64,000 nucleotides of DNA from Bacteroidaceae bacterium (GCA_017427065.1 JAFRTL010000008.1:50180-114179); one strand, 5' to 3'. Numbered from the stretch's first letter, positions 7,324-17,217 are shown. Program-made: numbers and translations. The notes: generated by a model from the letters alone, not told the origin.

Positions 7324-8496
7324 ATGAAATACTACTTGATAGTTGGAGAAGCCTCGGGCGACCTTCATGCATCCAATCTGATGAGGGCGTTAAAGGAGAT
7401 AGATGCGGAAGCAGACTTCCGTTTCTTTGGAGGCGACTTGATGGCTTCGGAGGGAGGAACCTTGGTGAAGCACTATCGAGAGTTGGCTTATATGGGTTTT
7501 ATCCCCGTTCTTTTGCATCTCCCCACGATCTTCAAGAACATGCGTTTCTGTAAGCAGGATATTGTGGAATGGGAACCGGATGCCTTGATTTTAGTGGATT
7601 ATCCTGGATTCAATTTGAAAATTGCAAAGTATATCCATCGCCATACTTCCATTCCTGTGTTCTACTATATTTCTCCGAAAATTTGGGCGTGGAAGGAGTA
7701 TCGCATTAAGAACATCAAGCGCGATGTGGATCAGCTGTATTCTATCCTCCCATTCGAAGTGGACTTTTATGAAGGTAAGCACCATTATCCTATTCATTAT
7801 GTAGGAAATCCAACACTTGATGAAGTGGCGCTTTACAAACATACTCATCCACAGAGTTTTGAGAGATTTGTTGCAGAAAATAACCTGTCAGAAAAACCTA
7901 TTATCGCCTTATTGGCAGGAAGTAGGAAACAGGAGATCAAGGACAACCTCTCACGAATGATAGAGGCCGCTTCTGTATTTGAGGACTTCCAATTAGTTTT
8001 GGCAGGTGCTCCAGGTATATCTCCTACATTCTATCAGGATTTCCTCCATGGAAAGAAGGTGAAGGTGGTCTTTGGAAAAACATATGAATTGCTTAACCAT
8101 GCCTCTTATGCTTTGGTAACCTCTGGAACAGCAACGTTAGAAACGGCATTGTTCCGTGTGCCACAAGTGGTTTGCTATTATACTCCTGTAGGAAAGTTCA
8201 TCTCCTTTATGCGAAAGTTGGTCCTGAGTGTCAAATACATCTCTTTAGTCAACTTAGTTGCAGGACATATGGTTGTTCAAGAATTGGTAGCAGATACGAT
8301 GACTGTGGAAAACATGCGCAACGAATTGGATCGTTTAATACATGATAAAACCTACAGACAACGAATGCTGGAAGGTTATTCGGAAGTTGCCCAAAAATTA
8401 GGAGCCACAGGAGCACCTCAACATGCTGCAAGTTTAATGACTGACTATTTGCTTAGAAAACGAAGCAGTACAGATAAATCACAGAAGCAGGGATAG
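7324..8496 (+). CDS. lpxB: Lipid-A-disaccharide synthase LpxB
   Basis: A 390-residue GT19 glycosyltransferase that joins UDP-diacylglucosamine and lipid X to give the lipid A disaccharide at the inner face of the inner membrane. The N-terminus VGEASGDLHASNL is the family signature; PKIWAWKEYRIKNI and LLAGSRKQEI and TSGTATLETAL mark the C-terminal UDP-binding half. It overlaps the end of the convergent cdsA by 44 nt, so the two mRNAs are complementary over at least that stretch. Presence of lpxB supports a normal lipid A outer membrane. Confidence 0.95.
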   Translation: MKYYLIVGEASGDLHASNLMRALKEIDAEADFRFFGGDLMASEGGTLVKHYRELAYMGFIPVLLHLPTIFKNMRFCKQDIVEWEPDALILVDYPGFNLKIAKYIHRHTSIPVFYYISPKIWAWKEYRIKNIKRDVDQLYSILPFEVDFYEGKHHYPIHYVGNPTLDEVALYKHTHPQSFERFVAENNLSEKPIIALLAGSRKQEIKDNLSRMIEAASVFEDFQLVLAGAPGISPTFYQDFLHGKKVKVVFGKTYELLNHASYALVTSGTATLETALFRVPQVVCYYTPVGKFISFMRKLVLSVKYISLVNLVAGHMVVQELVADTMTVENMRNELDRLIHDKTYRQRMLEGYSEVAQKLGATGAPQHAASLMTDYLLRKRSSTDKSQKQG

Positions 8497-9286
8497 CTAT
8501 AAGAGAACTGTCAAATCTGTCTAGTAAACCTCCATGTCCAGGTAAAAAGTTGCCAGAATCCTTCACTCCCAATTGACGTTTCATTAAGGATTCTACCAAA
8601 TCTCCCCAAGTGCCAAAGACAACAACTGTAAGCGCCAATCCTGCCCATTCCAGATAAGTCATAAATGGGAAGAAGTAACCCAAAGCAAAAGAAGCCGCAA
8701 GAGTCACTATTCCTCCACCAATACTGCCTTCCCATGATTTCTTTGGAGAAATACGTTCAAACAAACGATGTTTTCCTATTAAGCATCCCACACAATAAGC
8801 TCCTGTATCATTCAGCCATAAGAAAATGAAGACAGACAATGGGAAGATAGGATTATAAACAATGCCTTCTGTCAAACCATTCCTTTGGAATCCCAAAATA
8901 TTCAAAAGAGCAAAAGGCAAAGCTATATAAAGTTGGCTAAGCATAGAATATGCCCAGTTGCCTATAGGATTCTCACGTTTCTGATACAGTTCTTTGATTA
9001 AGATGAAAAGCAGAAACGCCAGATAAGGCATGAAGATGCGGATTCCCTCTACTTCCATAGAATAAGCCAAGAATGCCAAGAACAGAAACGCGGCTCCTAA
9101 AGATGTCAGGATTTTGCTAATGTAAACCTCCCCGCTCTGATTAACCAATTGTCCAAACTCAAACACAGTAAGCATACTGACAAGAGCAAACAGAAATCCG
9201 AAGGAAAGTGGATTGTACAAGATACAACCCACAATGATGACAACAAACAAAATACCTGTAATGGTACGTGTAATGAAGTTTTTCAT
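8453..9286 (-). CDS. cdsA: Phosphatidate cytidylyltransferase CdsA
   Basis: A 277-residue multi-pass membrane enzyme making CDP-diacylglycerol from phosphatidate and CTP, the branch point of phospholipid synthesis. About seven or eight hydrophobic segments are visible, and the CdsA signature appears as KDSGNFLPGHGGLLDRFDS near the C-terminus, with its Asp pair. The start overlaps the ftsH stop by ATGA, so it is the last gene of rsfS-ftsH-cdsA. Its 3' end overlaps lpxB on the other strand. Confidence 0.95.
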   Translation of the reverse strand: MKNFITRTITGILFVVIIVGCILYNPLSFGFLFALVSMLTVFEFGQLVNQSGEVYISKILTSLGAAFLFLAFLAYSMEVEGIRIFMPYLAFLLFILIKELYQKRENPIGNWAYSMLSQLYIALPFALLNILGFQRNGLTEGIVYNPIFPLSVFIFLWLNDTGAYCVGCLIGKHRLFERISPKKSWEGSIGGGIVTLAASFALGYFFPFMTYLEWAGLALTVVVFGTWGDLVESLMKRQLGVKDSGNFLPGHGGLLDRFDSSLIAIPASVIYLYCFVF

Positions 9287-11304
9287 TGTTTGTCCTCCTC
9301 TTTATCTTTTCCCTCTGTTGGTGGTTCCTTTTCTTTCTCAGCAGCTTCCTTGTATTCCTTGGAAATCTCGTTGGCACTCATAATCTCTTCGGAACGTGAA
9401 GCCCAAGGACGTTTCCCAAAGATATGCTCCACATCCTCTGCAAAGATGACTTCCTTCTCAATCAGTTGCTGTGCCAATTGATTATGTCCTTCTTGATGTT
9501 CGCGAAGGATGTTTTTGGCACGTTCATACTGCTCATTGATCATACGCTTCACTTCTTCATCTATCAGTTCTGCAGTCTTTTCGCTGTATGGTTTATTAAA
9601 GGCATACTCTTGGTTTGGATTGTAGTAGCACAAATTAGGAAGCTTGTCGCTCATACCCATGTAGGTAATCATGGCAAATGCCTGTTTTGTCACACGTTCC
9701 AAATCGTTCATGGCACCAGAGGATATGCGTCCGATAAACATCTCTTCTGCAGCACGACCTCCCAAAGTGGCGCACATTTCATCGAGCATCTGTTCCTTCG
9801 TTGTAATCTGGCGCTCTTCTGGAAGGTACCAAGCGGCTCCTAAAGCCCTTCCGCGAGGAACTATGGTCACTTTAATAAGAGGATTGGCATATTCCAACAG
9901 CCAAGAGATGGTGGCATGACCAGCTTCATGGATGGCAATGGAACGTCGTTCTTCCTCTGTTGTTATCTTGGTTTTCTTTTCCAAACCGCCCACTATACGA
10001 TCTACAGCATCCAAGAAATCCTGCTTCTCCACCACTTTCTTCTTATGCCGTGCAGCGATCAAAGCAGCTTCGTTGCAAACATTTGCGATATCTGCACCAG
10101 AGAAACCTGGAGTCTGACGTGCCAGAAGATCCACATCCACGTTTTTATCCATTTTAATCGGACGGAGATGTACTCCGAAAATGGCTTTACGTTCATTCAA
10201 ATCGGGTAAGTCCACATGAATTTGTCGATCAAAACGACCTGCACGAAGCAGTGCTTGATCAAGCACATCCACTCGGTTGGTTGCAGCAAGAATAATTACA
10301 CCACTGTTAGAACCGAATCCATCCATTTCAGTAAGCAACTGGTTGAGGGTGTTTTCACGCTCGTCATTTCCACCCATGGCAGCAGCTTTGGCACGTGCCC
10401 TTCCTACTGCATCAATCTCATCGATAAACACGATGCAAGGAGCTTTCTCCTTTGCTTGTCTAAAAAGGTCGCGTACACGTGAAGCGCCCACACCAACAAA
10501 CATTTCCACGAAGTCGGAACCAGCTAATGAGAAGAAAGGCACGTCTGCTTCGCCGGCTACTGCTTTGGCTAATAACGTCTTACCTGTTCCTGGAGGGCCC
10601 ACCAGTAATGCACCCTTAGGGATTTTACCTCCTAATTCTGTGTATTTTTGAGGTTCCTTCAGAAATTCTACAATTTCTTGAACTTCTTGTTTGGCTTCAG
10701 AAAGACCCGCGACATCTTTGAAAGTAACTTTCACAGAATTGTCTTTCTCAAATAACTGCGCTTTAGATTTTCCAACACTGAAAATACCGCCAGTACCACC
10801 AGCTCCACCACCCATTCTGCGGAATATCCAAATGAAGAAAAGCACTGTAAGTGCCAAAGGCCACAATTGCCAAAGTAAAGTTCCAAGCGTATTCTGACGC
10901 TTCTCATAGCTGATAGAACCGTCATAATGCATTTCGTCTTTTTCTTTTTGGATGAATTCTCCTAAACTTTCTCTGGAAGGAGCTTCTGTGGAGATTATAG
11001 GATTACGTTTCGCACGCTCAGCATCCTCCTTGAATACAGTGTTGATATAGTCTTGTTTGATGTAAGCCTCCACCGTATTGTCATCAAATCCAACGACTTT
11101 GCTCACGTATCCATTTCTTATGTATTGTTGGAATTCATCGTATGTGACTACCTTCGATGCTGTTCCGCCTTCACTAGATAACCAGAGCAAGATAAGCATT
11201 GTGGCGATAATAAGATAAAGCCAGCTCAAGTTGAACTTGGGCATGTTAATCTTATTATTTGACTTGTTGTCTCTATTATTATTGTTGTTCTTCTGTCTCT
11301 CCAT
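9283..11304 (-). CDS. ftsH: ATP-dependent zinc metalloprotease FtsH
   Basis: A 673-residue membrane-anchored AAA+ protease that degrades misfolded membrane proteins and regulators. Order: Asn-rich N-terminus, membrane segment about 28-44, periplasmic domain, second membrane segment about 147-162, Walker A GPPGTGKT (about 236-243), Walker [10 protein letters not shown] (about 291-299), arginine-finger region, and zinc motif HEAGH near 465. The run of Asn at residues 6-20 is encoded by a repetitive AAT/AAC tract and may vary in length. It lies 6 bp after rsfS. Confidence 0.97.
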   Translation of the reverse strand: MERQKNNNNNRDNKSNNKINMPKFNLSWLYLIIATMLILLWLSSEGGTASKVVTYDEFQQYIRNGYVSKVVGFDDNTVEAYIKQDYINTVFKEDAERAKRNPIISTEAPSRESLGEFIQKEKDEMHYDGSISYEKRQNTLGTLLWQLWPLALTVLFFIWIFRRMGGGAGGTGGIFSVGKSKAQLFEKDNSVKVTFKDVAGLSEAKQEVQEIVEFLKEPQKYTELGGKIPKGALLVGPPGTGKTLLAKAVAGEADVPFFSLAGSDFVEMFVGVGASRVRDLFRQAKEKAPCIVFIDEIDAVGRARAKAAAMGGNDERENTLNQLLTEMDGFGSNSGVIILAATNRVDVLDQALLRAGRFDRQIHVDLPDLNERKAIFGVHLRPIKMDKNVDVDLLARQTPGFSGADIANVCNEAALIAARHKKKVVEKQDFLDAVDRIVGGLEKKTKITTEEERRSIAIHEAGHATISWLLEYANPLIKVTIVPRGRALGAAWYLPEERQITTKEQMLDEMCATLGGRAAEEMFIGRISSGAMNDLERVTKQAFAMITYMGMSDKLPNLCYYNPNQEYAFNKPYSEKTAELIDEEVKRMINEQYERAKNILREHQEGHNQLAQQLIEKEVIFAEDVEHIFGKRPWASRSEEIMSANEISKEYKEAAEKEKEPPTEGKDKEEDKQ

Positions 11305-11310
11305 AGCGTG

Positions 11311-11670
11311 TCAATCTAATTCAGGAACATGTTCCAGTTTTGCGTCTGCCCAAAGGTGTTCCAAGTCATAGAATTCTCTAATCTCAGGCAGGAAGATGTG
11401 AACAATTACATCGCCATAATCCATAGCAACCCATTGTGCATTTTGAACTCCAATGGTAGCTAAAGGCTTCAATCCCGTTTCCTTTTGTGCAGTTTCTTTC
11501 ACTGAGTCGGTTATTGCCAATAGTTGGGTAGGGGAGTTGCCTTGGCAGATAATGAAATAATTGCAGATAGTATCGTTAATGTCCGAAAGGTCTGCAACAA
11601 CGATGTGACTGCCCTTCTTGTCTTGTATTCCTTTAGTAATTTGACGTATTAACTCTTTGGATATGTTCAT
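11311..11670 (-). CDS. rsfS: Ribosomal silencing factor RsfS
   Basis: A 119-residue Iojap/RsfS protein that binds uL14 on the large subunit and blocks subunit joining when nutrients are short. Family features are DISDINDTICNYFIICQG-type text (here DLSDINDTICNYFIICQGN), the WVAMDYGDVIVHIF block and EFYDLEHLWADA at the end. It is the first gene of the rsfS-ftsH-cdsA unit, a common Bacteroidales arrangement. Confidence 0.95.
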   Translation of the reverse strand: MNISKELIRQITKGIQDKKGSHIVVADLSDINDTICNYFIICQGNSPTQLLAITDSVKETAQKETGLKPLATIGVQNAQWVAMDYGDVIVHIFLPEIREFYDLEHLWADAKLEHVPELD

Positions 11671-11703
11671 TCCTTTTTTAATTCTTTATAATTATAATGA
11701 GTG

Positions 11704-11711
11704 CAAAGATA
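11704..11711 (-). promoter_or_regulatory. Predicted promoter -7 box for rsfS-ftsH-cdsA
   Basis: Minus-strand TATCTTTG, 33 bp before the rsfS ATG, matching TAnnTTTG. Confidence 0.65.
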
Positions 11712-11825
11712 CATTATTATTCTCTTTCTTCCACTTCATTTATAGAAAAGTGCTACATTTTTTATTTTTTTTATGTTCTAGTCAATAACGAAGAAAGTTT
11801 TTTTGAAAAAATATCCAATAAAAAG

Positions 11826-11855
11826 TTTGCAATTAGAGTTTTCTTCGTACCTTTG
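11826..11855 (+). promoter_or_regulatory. Promoter of tRNA-Gln
   Basis: TTTG (11826-11829) and TACCTTTG (11848-11855) are separated by 18 bp, a close match to the Bacteroidetes -33/-7 promoter, 17 bp before the mature tRNA 5' end. Confidence 0.75.
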
Positions 11856-11872
11856 CAACCGCAAAACGGAAT

Positions 11873-11943
11873 TGGAGTATGGTGTAATGGTAACACTACA
11901 GATTCTGGTCCTGTCATTCCAGGTTCGAATCCTGGTACTCCAA
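11873..11943 (+). tRNA. tRNA-Gln (anticodon CTG)
   Basis: A complete cloverleaf: acceptor TGGAGTA/TACTCCA (7 bp, U1-A72 as usual for Gln), D stem GTG/CAC, anticodon loop TTCTGGT with CTG at positions 34-36, T stem CCAGG/CCTGG with loop TTCGAAT, discriminator A. The anticodon stem has one A-C mismatch at its base. CCA is not encoded. It stands alone with its own promoter and terminator between two minus-strand genes. Confidence 0.93.
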
Positions 11944-11947
11944 CTAT

Positions 11948-11976
11948 AAAGCCCTGACGATTGTCGGGGCTTTTTC
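11948..11976 (+). terminator. Rho-independent terminator of tRNA-Gln
   Basis: An 11-bp stem, AAAGCCCTGAC and GTCGGGGCTTT with loop GATT and one G-U pair, followed by a T-run, begins 4 bp after the tRNA. Confidence 0.9.
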
Positions 11977-11985
11977 TTATAAAAG

Positions 11986-12018
11986 AAATCCCTCAATTTT
12001 CATTAATTGGAGGGATTT
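11986..12018 (-). terminator. Terminator after the DUF349 gene
   Basis: Arms AAATCCCTC (11986-11994) and GAGGGATTT (12010-12018) pair over 9 bp; on the minus strand the hairpin is followed by a T-rich run. It lies 20 bp beyond the DUF349 stop. Confidence 0.75.
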
Positions 12019-12037
12019 CAATGATATTCGAATTATT

Positions 12038-13852
12038 TTATTCTTGTTCTTCTTGCTGCTCTAAGATATTCTTGTCCATTTCTCTGATTTTCTCTTCAGC
12101 CTCCTTGATATCCTCTTGCAGTTTTTCAACCTTTTTATTCAACTCATCCAGTAAACTGTTGCCTTTCTTTGAAGAAGCCGTGAGGAAACCTAAGTTGTTC
12201 TGATAAGTAATCAGTTCGCTCTTCATAGTTTCGTAGTTGCGTACCAATTTCTCGCGCTCCTTGTAAATGCTTTGTGCACCCTTATCCTGAGCATCCTTTA
12301 CCGCAGACTTGAAGTTGTTGAACTTCTTGCCTACACTACTCATGTTGAACTGCTTGAAAGCGTTGTCCACCAGTTCGTGATACTGCTTGTAAATTTTGTC
12401 TTTCTCTCTAAAAGGTACATGTCCTGTTTCATTCCACTCCTTCATCAAATCGCGTACCTTCTGTGCCACCTCAGAATCTTCTGCTTGTTGCTGCAGTTCC
12501 TGCAGTTGGCTGATGATAGCCTTCTTCTTTTCCAGATTGATCTGTTCTGTACTGCGTTGTGAAGAAGTAGCCTTTCCCTTCTGCTCGAAGAAATAATCGC
12601 AAGCGCCAATGAACTTTTTCCATATGGCATCAGAATATTTTCTGGCAACAGGACCGATCTCTTTCCACTCCTTCTGAAGTTTTACGAATTGTTCGCTGGT
12701 AGCTTTCCAGTCAGTGCTTTCCTTTAATGCCTCTGCCTTTTCTATCAGTGCACGTTTCTTCTCCAGATTCTGAGTCATCACATCCTTTGTCTCCTTGAAG
12801 AACTCAGCCTTTTTGTGGAAGAATTCATCGCAAGCTTTGCGGAAACGTTCGAATATCTTGGTATTCATTTTCTGAGGAGCAAAGCCTATGGTCTTCCACT
12901 TATTTTGCAAAGCGATGATTTCCTTTGTCTTGTTGTCCCAGTCAGAGAAGTTTTTCAGTTCGTTAAAGTCAATGCCCTCTACGATCTCGCAGATGACAGT
13001 CTTCTGATCCAAGTTCTGACGTTCCTGTTCCTTTAATTGCTCAAAGTGTTTCTGATGCCTACGGTTAACGATAGTAGAGGCATTCTTGAAACGTGTCCAG
13101 ATTTCCTCACGCAAGTCTTTTGCCACAGGACCCGTATCGCGGAACTCCTGATGTAACTTCTGCAACTGATGGAAAGCTGATACAACATCTTCTTCTTCGG
13201 TCAGACGTTCAGCAGCTTCGCACAGATGTATTTTGATGGCTTGGTTCTTCTTGAAGTCATATTCGCGGAACTCATTGTTCAGTTTCAGCAGATCATAGAA
13301 TTTCTCTACGTTAAGCTGGTAGTTTTTCCAAAGCTCGTTGGCTTTGCCTTGAGGAATCAGAGTAACTTCGTTCCACTGTTGTTGCAGACGCTTAAACTCA
13401 GCATAGTTTTTATTAGGATCTTCCGTAGATTCGATGAGGTCTTTCAGTTCCTCGATAATGGAAAGTTTTACCTGAAGATTCATCTCTTTCTGTTTCTCCA
13501 ACTCTGCATTAGTTTGGTTGCGCTTTTCTTTAATGGCTGACATGAGTTGCTTGAACTCCTCCTCCAAAGGATCGGGAGTAGGCAGGAAGTCGGCTTCTGC
13601 GCCACCGTTTGCGATGAACTGCTGCTTAGCTTCCTCAGCTTCAGAAACATGGATTTTGTAGAATGCCTGCTTCAGACCATCAATTTCTACTCTTGACGCG
13701 CTTTCCACGTCGTTTTCAATCTCTTTAAGCCTGTTCAAAATGTCTTCCTTGGTCAGTTTTTTCGCAGGTTCTGCGACAACTTCTTCCACTGGGCTTTCTA
13801 CAGGTGCATCCACTGGTTGTTCTGGGATGTTGTTTTTCTCAATGTCCGTCAT
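12038..13852 (-). CDS. DUF349 repeat protein (coiled-coil, unknown function)
   Basis: A 604-residue soluble, highly charged protein with several copies of the DUF349 three-helix repeat, recognised by W-K-x-I/T-G and FRKACDEFF-type segments (for example EWKEIGPVARKYSDAIWKKF near 395-415 and NKWKTIGFAPQKMNTKIFERF near 320). The N-terminus is acidic and Pro/Glu-rich, and the last 60 residues form a strong coiled coil. No enzyme motif is present. DUF349 proteins are widespread in Bacteroidetes and Actinobacteria, with no firm role. It is monocistronic. Confidence 0.88.
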   Translation of the reverse strand: MTDIEKNNIPEQPVDAPVESPVEEVVAEPAKKLTKEDILNRLKEIENDVESASRVEIDGLKQAFYKIHVSEAEEAKQQFIANGGAEADFLPTPDPLEEEFKQLMSAIKEKRNQTNAELEKQKEMNLQVKLSIIEELKDLIESTEDPNKNYAEFKRLQQQWNEVTLIPQGKANELWKNYQLNVEKFYDLLKLNNEFREYDFKKNQAIKIHLCEAAERLTEEEDVVSAFHQLQKLHQEFRDTGPVAKDLREEIWTRFKNASTIVNRRHQKHFEQLKEQERQNLDQKTVICEIVEGIDFNELKNFSDWDNKTKEIIALQNKWKTIGFAPQKMNTKIFERFRKACDEFFHKKAEFFKETKDVMTQNLEKKRALIEKAEALKESTDWKATSEQFVKLQKEWKEIGPVARKYSDAIWKKFIGACDYFFEQKGKATSSQRSTEQINLEKKKAIISQLQELQQQAEDSEVAQKVRDLMKEWNETGHVPFREKDKIYKQYHELVDNAFKQFNMSSVGKKFNNFKSAVKDAQDKGAQSIYKEREKLVRNYETMKSELITYQNNLGFLTASSKKGNSLLDELNKKVEKLQEDIKEAEEKIREMDKNILEQQEEQE

Positions 13853-13996
13853 CTTTCTTATGTTTATTTTTTTTAACGGTTATACGTGACCTTTTGCCAC
13901 AATCAGGCACAAATTAAAGGAATAAAAACGTTATTTCATACTTTTTTGTCATTTTTTTTCACTCTTGTCCCCCATTTTATGTTGAAAAGCATTATT

Positions 13997-15358
13997 CTAA
14001 GCCAATACGGCAGTAATAGCCATGTAAATCAACATGCCCACGATATCGTTAATAATGGTCACGAAAGGACCAGTAGCGATGGCTGGGTCTATTTTCAGTC
14101 TTTCCATAATCAATGGAACCATGGCGCCGAAGAGCGAAGCGAACATTACTACGCAGAACAAGCTCAGAGATACGGCATAAGTCACTGTGGCAGCGCCTCC
14201 AAAGACCACGAAGTTGTAGATATATACCAGCAAGGTGATGATGGTGGCATTGAGCAGTGCCACGGTCGTTTCCTTGGCCACTTGCTTCCAAGTGTCCTTG
14301 GTGGTCAGAGAGTTGTTGGCAAGACCCTGTACCACGATAGCAGATGACTGCGTACCTACGTTACCACCAGTACCACCGATCAGTGGAATGAAAAGGGCCA
14401 TCTCTGGATGCATGGCGAAAGTCTCGTCGAAGTTGCCAAGAATCAGTGAGTTGCCAATGCCACCAGCGATACCGATTAGCAACCATGGCAATCGTGCAGA
14501 AGTCTGTTTGATGATGCTGTCGTCGGTTTCAATGTCCTGAGAGATACCTGATGCCAACTGATAGTCGCGTTCCTGATGTTCACGCACTTGATCCATCACG
14601 TCGTCCACAGTAATCTGTCCAACAAGTCTGCCGATGCTGTCAATGACAGGAACGGCCACCAAGTCGTATTTCTCAATCACTTGTGCCACATCGTCCAGAG
14701 GACTGTCAGCATGCACGCAGATAGGATCTTTTTGCATTACGTATTTCACCTTAGAAACAGATGGTGAGGTAATCATCTTCTTCAATGGGAATACTCCTTG
14801 GAGGCGTTCATCGTCATCCACTACATAGACATAGTAGATTTCGTCCATATTCTCTGCTTGTTGGCGCATCTCACGCAGACATTCGGGCATACTCCAGTTC
14901 TCATTTACCGTCACCATTTCCGTCTGCATGATACCACCGGCAGTATCCTCATCATATTTCAGCAAGTCCACGATATCGCCTGCTTGGTCGATATCTTCCA
15001 GATGCGAGAGTACCTCTTCCTGTTTCTCTTCGTCGAGGTCACGAATCATGTCTACGGCATCATCCGTATCCATGTAGTCCACGAAGCGTTTGGCAATGAT
15101 TTCTGATGGCAGCTCCTCCAGAAAGTCCTTACGCTCATCTTCATCCATCTCTGCCAATACGTCGGCAGCAATCTCATTACCCAATTGTCGGAAGACGAAG
15201 ATTGCTTCATCCCTTTCCAGTTCATTGCAGATTTCAGCAATGTCGGCAGGATGCAAATCAGCAAGCAGAGCCCTCAGCGTCTCTGCATCTTTCTTTTCTG
15301 AAAGGAGTTTGACCTTGTCGATATACTCCTCCATGTTCTTGAAATCCTCGTTTTCCAT
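13997..15358 (-). CDS. mgtE: Magnesium transporter MgtE
   Basis: A 453-residue Mg2+ channel. Order: N-terminal MgtE helical domain (about 10-130, with LADLHPADIAEI), a CBS pair (about 135-260, with GQITVDDVMDQV), a plug helix and five membrane helices (about 290-453) with GGTGGNVGTQSSAIVVQGLA lining the pore and GPFVTIINDIVGMLIY at the end. The cytosolic domains close the pore when Mg2+ is high. It follows rsmA by 2 bp and shares its transcript. Length is normal for the family. Confidence 0.96.
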   Translation of the reverse strand: MENEDFKNMEEYIDKVKLLSEKKDAETLRALLADLHPADIAEICNELERDEAIFVFRQLGNEIAADVLAEMDEDERKDFLEELPSEIIAKRFVDYMDTDDAVDMIRDLDEEKQEEVLSHLEDIDQAGDIVDLLKYDEDTAGGIMQTEMVTVNENWSMPECLREMRQQAENMDEIYYVYVVDDDERLQGVFPLKKMITSPSVSKVKYVMQKDPICVHADSPLDDVAQVIEKYDLVAVPVIDSIGRLVGQITVDDVMDQVREHQERDYQLASGISQDIETDDSIIKQTSARLPWLLIGIAGGIGNSLILGNFDETFAMHPEMALFIPLIGGTGGNVGTQSSAIVVQGLANNSLTTKDTWKQVAKETTVALLNATIITLLVYIYNFVVFGGAATVTYAVSLSLFCVVMFASLFGAMVPLIMERLKIDPAIATGPFVTIINDIVGMLIYMAITAVLA

Positions 15359-15360
15359 AC

Positions 15361-16143
15361 TTACAACTGCGTTGCGACCAAGTTGGTCAGTTCTACAAAG
15401 TCCTGAACGCTCAGTTGTTCAGGGCGTTTATTGAATAAGGGCATCTCCGTGAGTGCGCACTTTTCTCCCAGCAGTGGCTTGATGCTGTTGCGCAGCGTCT
15501 TGCGTCGCTGATTGAAAGTGGTTTTCACTACCTGCTTGAAGAGAGCTTCATCACACCCTAAAGTGGTAGTGTCATTCCTTGTCATACGTATCACGGCACT
15601 CTTTACCTTTGGCGGTGGATTGAATACGTTTTCATTCACCGTGAAAAGGTATTCCACCGAGTACCAGGCCTGTATCAGTACACTCAATATTCCGAAAGCT
15701 TTCGTGCCGGGTTTGGCAGCGATGCGTTCGGCTACTTCCTTTTGTATCATACCCGTGCAACAGGGAATCAACTCCTTATTGTCCAGCATCTTGAAGAAGA
15801 TTTGGCTGGAGATATTATAAGGATAATTGCCCGTCAGCACGAAAGGTTTACCGTCAAACAGCCTCTGAAGGTCCATGCGCAGGAAGTCTTCCTCGATAAT
15901 ATCCTCATCCAATTCTGGAAAATGCTCATGCAGGTAGGCGATAGACTCAAAGTCCACCTCCACCACCTTCAATTCCCGAGGCTTCTGATTCAGAAACTGC
16001 GTCAGCACACCCATACCCGGTCCCACTTCTAATACAGGGATAGCAGGACAAGCATCCACCGTATCTGCGATGCGGCGGGCGATGTCTAGATCCTTCAGAA
16101 AGTGTTGACCTAAGAACTTTTTGGGTTTAACTGACTTGTACAT
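15361..16143 (-). CDS. rsmA: 16S rRNA (A1518/A1519-N6)-dimethyltransferase RsmA (KsgA)
   Basis: A 260-residue methyltransferase that dimethylates two adenosines in the last helix of 16S rRNA during small subunit maturation. Motifs: KKFLGQHFLKD (N-terminal Gln-His-Phe), SAM loop LEVGPGMGVLT (about 39-49), and the catalytic GNYPYNIS, with Tyr in place of the more common Leu in NLPY. It is the first gene of rsmA-mgtE. Confidence 0.96.
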   Translation of the reverse strand: MYKSVKPKKFLGQHFLKDLDIARRIADTVDACPAIPVLEVGPGMGVLTQFLNQKPRELKVVEVDFESIAYLHEHFPELDEDIIEEDFLRMDLQRLFDGKPFVLTGNYPYNISSQIFFKMLDNKELIPCCTGMIQKEVAERIAAKPGTKAFGILSVLIQAWYSVEYLFTVNENVFNPPPKVKSAVIRMTRNDTTTLGCDEALFKQVVKTTFNQRRKTLRNSIKPLLGEKCALTEMPLFNKRPEQLSVQDFVELTNLVATQL

Positions 16144-16155
16144 TGTTTTTTTCTA

Positions 16156-16163
16156 TATCTTTG
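16156..16163 (+). promoter_or_regulatory. Predicted promoter -7 box for the flippase-like gene
   Basis: TATCTTTG on the plus strand, 73 bp before the ATG at 16237, in the 93-bp divergent gap with rsmA. Confidence 0.5.
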
Positions 16164-16187
16164 CGCTTATTCTATCTATGTAACCTG

Positions 16188-16195
16188 CAAAAATA
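16188..16195 (-). promoter_or_regulatory. Predicted promoter -7 box for rsmA-mgtE
   Basis: Minus-strand TATTTTTG fits TAnnTTTG, 44 bp before the rsmA ATG. The divergent promoter lies downstream of it, so the two transcripts would overlap at their 5' ends. Confidence 0.5.
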
Positions 16196-16236
16196 GTTAT
16201 TTGTCACATTTTTGCAAAGAAAAGAGACGAAAAACG

Positions 16237-17217
16237 ATGAAGAGATTGTTCAGAAACACCCTACACTATGTGCTTCCGCTGCTTTTAGGAGCCTTTGTGT
16301 TCTATTGGGTTTACCGCGATTTCGATTTTCGTGAAGCGTGGAATGCCATGCTTTATGAAATGGATTGGGGATGGATGCTCTTTTCGCTCGTTTTTGGTAT
16401 TTTGGCTCCTTTATTCAGAGGTTTACGATGGAAACAGCTTTTGGAACCTATCAAAGCGGATGTACAATCTTTGGATTGCATCGATGCCGTGTATCTCACT
16501 TATGCAGCCAATCTGATTGTTCCACGTGCAGGAGAAGTGACGCGTTGCGGACTCTTGTCGCACAATGACGACGTACCATTTGCGCAAGCAGTTGGAACTG
16601 TGGTTACTGAGCGCTTGATTGATGTGCTTACCATGTTGGTGTTTTCTGCGTTGGTCTTCTTGCTCCAAATCCCTGTCTTTCTGGATTTCTTCCGCACTAC
16701 GGGTACCAAGATGGAGAGTATCCAACATCTGCTGACTACCCCATGGACTTACGTCACTCTGTTTTGCATTATTGGCATCATGGTGTTGTTGCACGTCTTG
16801 CTCCGCCGTTTGTCTATATATAATAAGGTGAGAGGCGTGGTATCAGGCATGCGCGAAGGCTTACTTTCCCTACGTGATGTGAAGAACAAACCCCTGTTCT
16901 GGCTTTATACCATTCTGATTTGGATGAGCTATTTTCTGCATTTTTACGTGGCATTCCATTGCTTTGGATTCTCTGAAAATCTAGGTGTGATGGCCGCTTT
17001 GGTGATGTTCGTTGCAGGTACCTTTGCCGTTATCGTTCCTACTCCCAATGGAGCAGGACCTTGGCATTTTGCTGTCATCACCATGATGATGCTCTATGGA
17101 GTAAGTGCGCATGATGCCAGCACCTTTGCCCTCCTCGTACATGGCATCCAGACACTGCTAGTAGTGCTTCTTGGCATCTATGGATGGATGAGCTACAGTA
17201 TCCGGAAAACCACATAA
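16237..17217 (+). CDS. Lysylphosphatidylglycerol synthase TM-region/UPF0104 flippase-like protein
   Basis: A 326-residue integral membrane protein with about eight helices of the AglD/MprF N-terminal (UPF0104, YbhN) family. Typical blocks are RGLRWKQLLEPI after the first helices, AANLIVPRAGEVTRCGLL (conserved Arg-Gly-Glu) and VPTPNGAGPWHFAV near the C-terminus. Related domains move lipids across the membrane; the substrate here is unknown. The start at 16237 (MKRLFRN) is preferred to the upstream 16201 start because the membrane segment then lies at the usual distance. Confidence 0.88.
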   Translation: MKRLFRNTLHYVLPLLLGAFVFYWVYRDFDFREAWNAMLYEMDWGWMLFSLVFGILAPLFRGLRWKQLLEPIKADVQSLDCIDAVYLTYAANLIVPRAGEVTRCGLLSHNDDVPFAQAVGTVVTERLIDVLTMLVFSALVFLLQIPVFLDFFRTTGTKMESIQHLLTTPWTYVTLFCIIGIMVLLHVLLRRLSIYNKVRGVVSGMREGLLSLRDVKNKPLFWLYTILIWMSYFLHFYVAFHCFGFSENLGVMAALVMFVAGTFAVIVPTPNGAGPWHFAVITMMMLYGVSAHDASTFALLVHGIQTLLVVLLGIYGWMSYSIRKTT

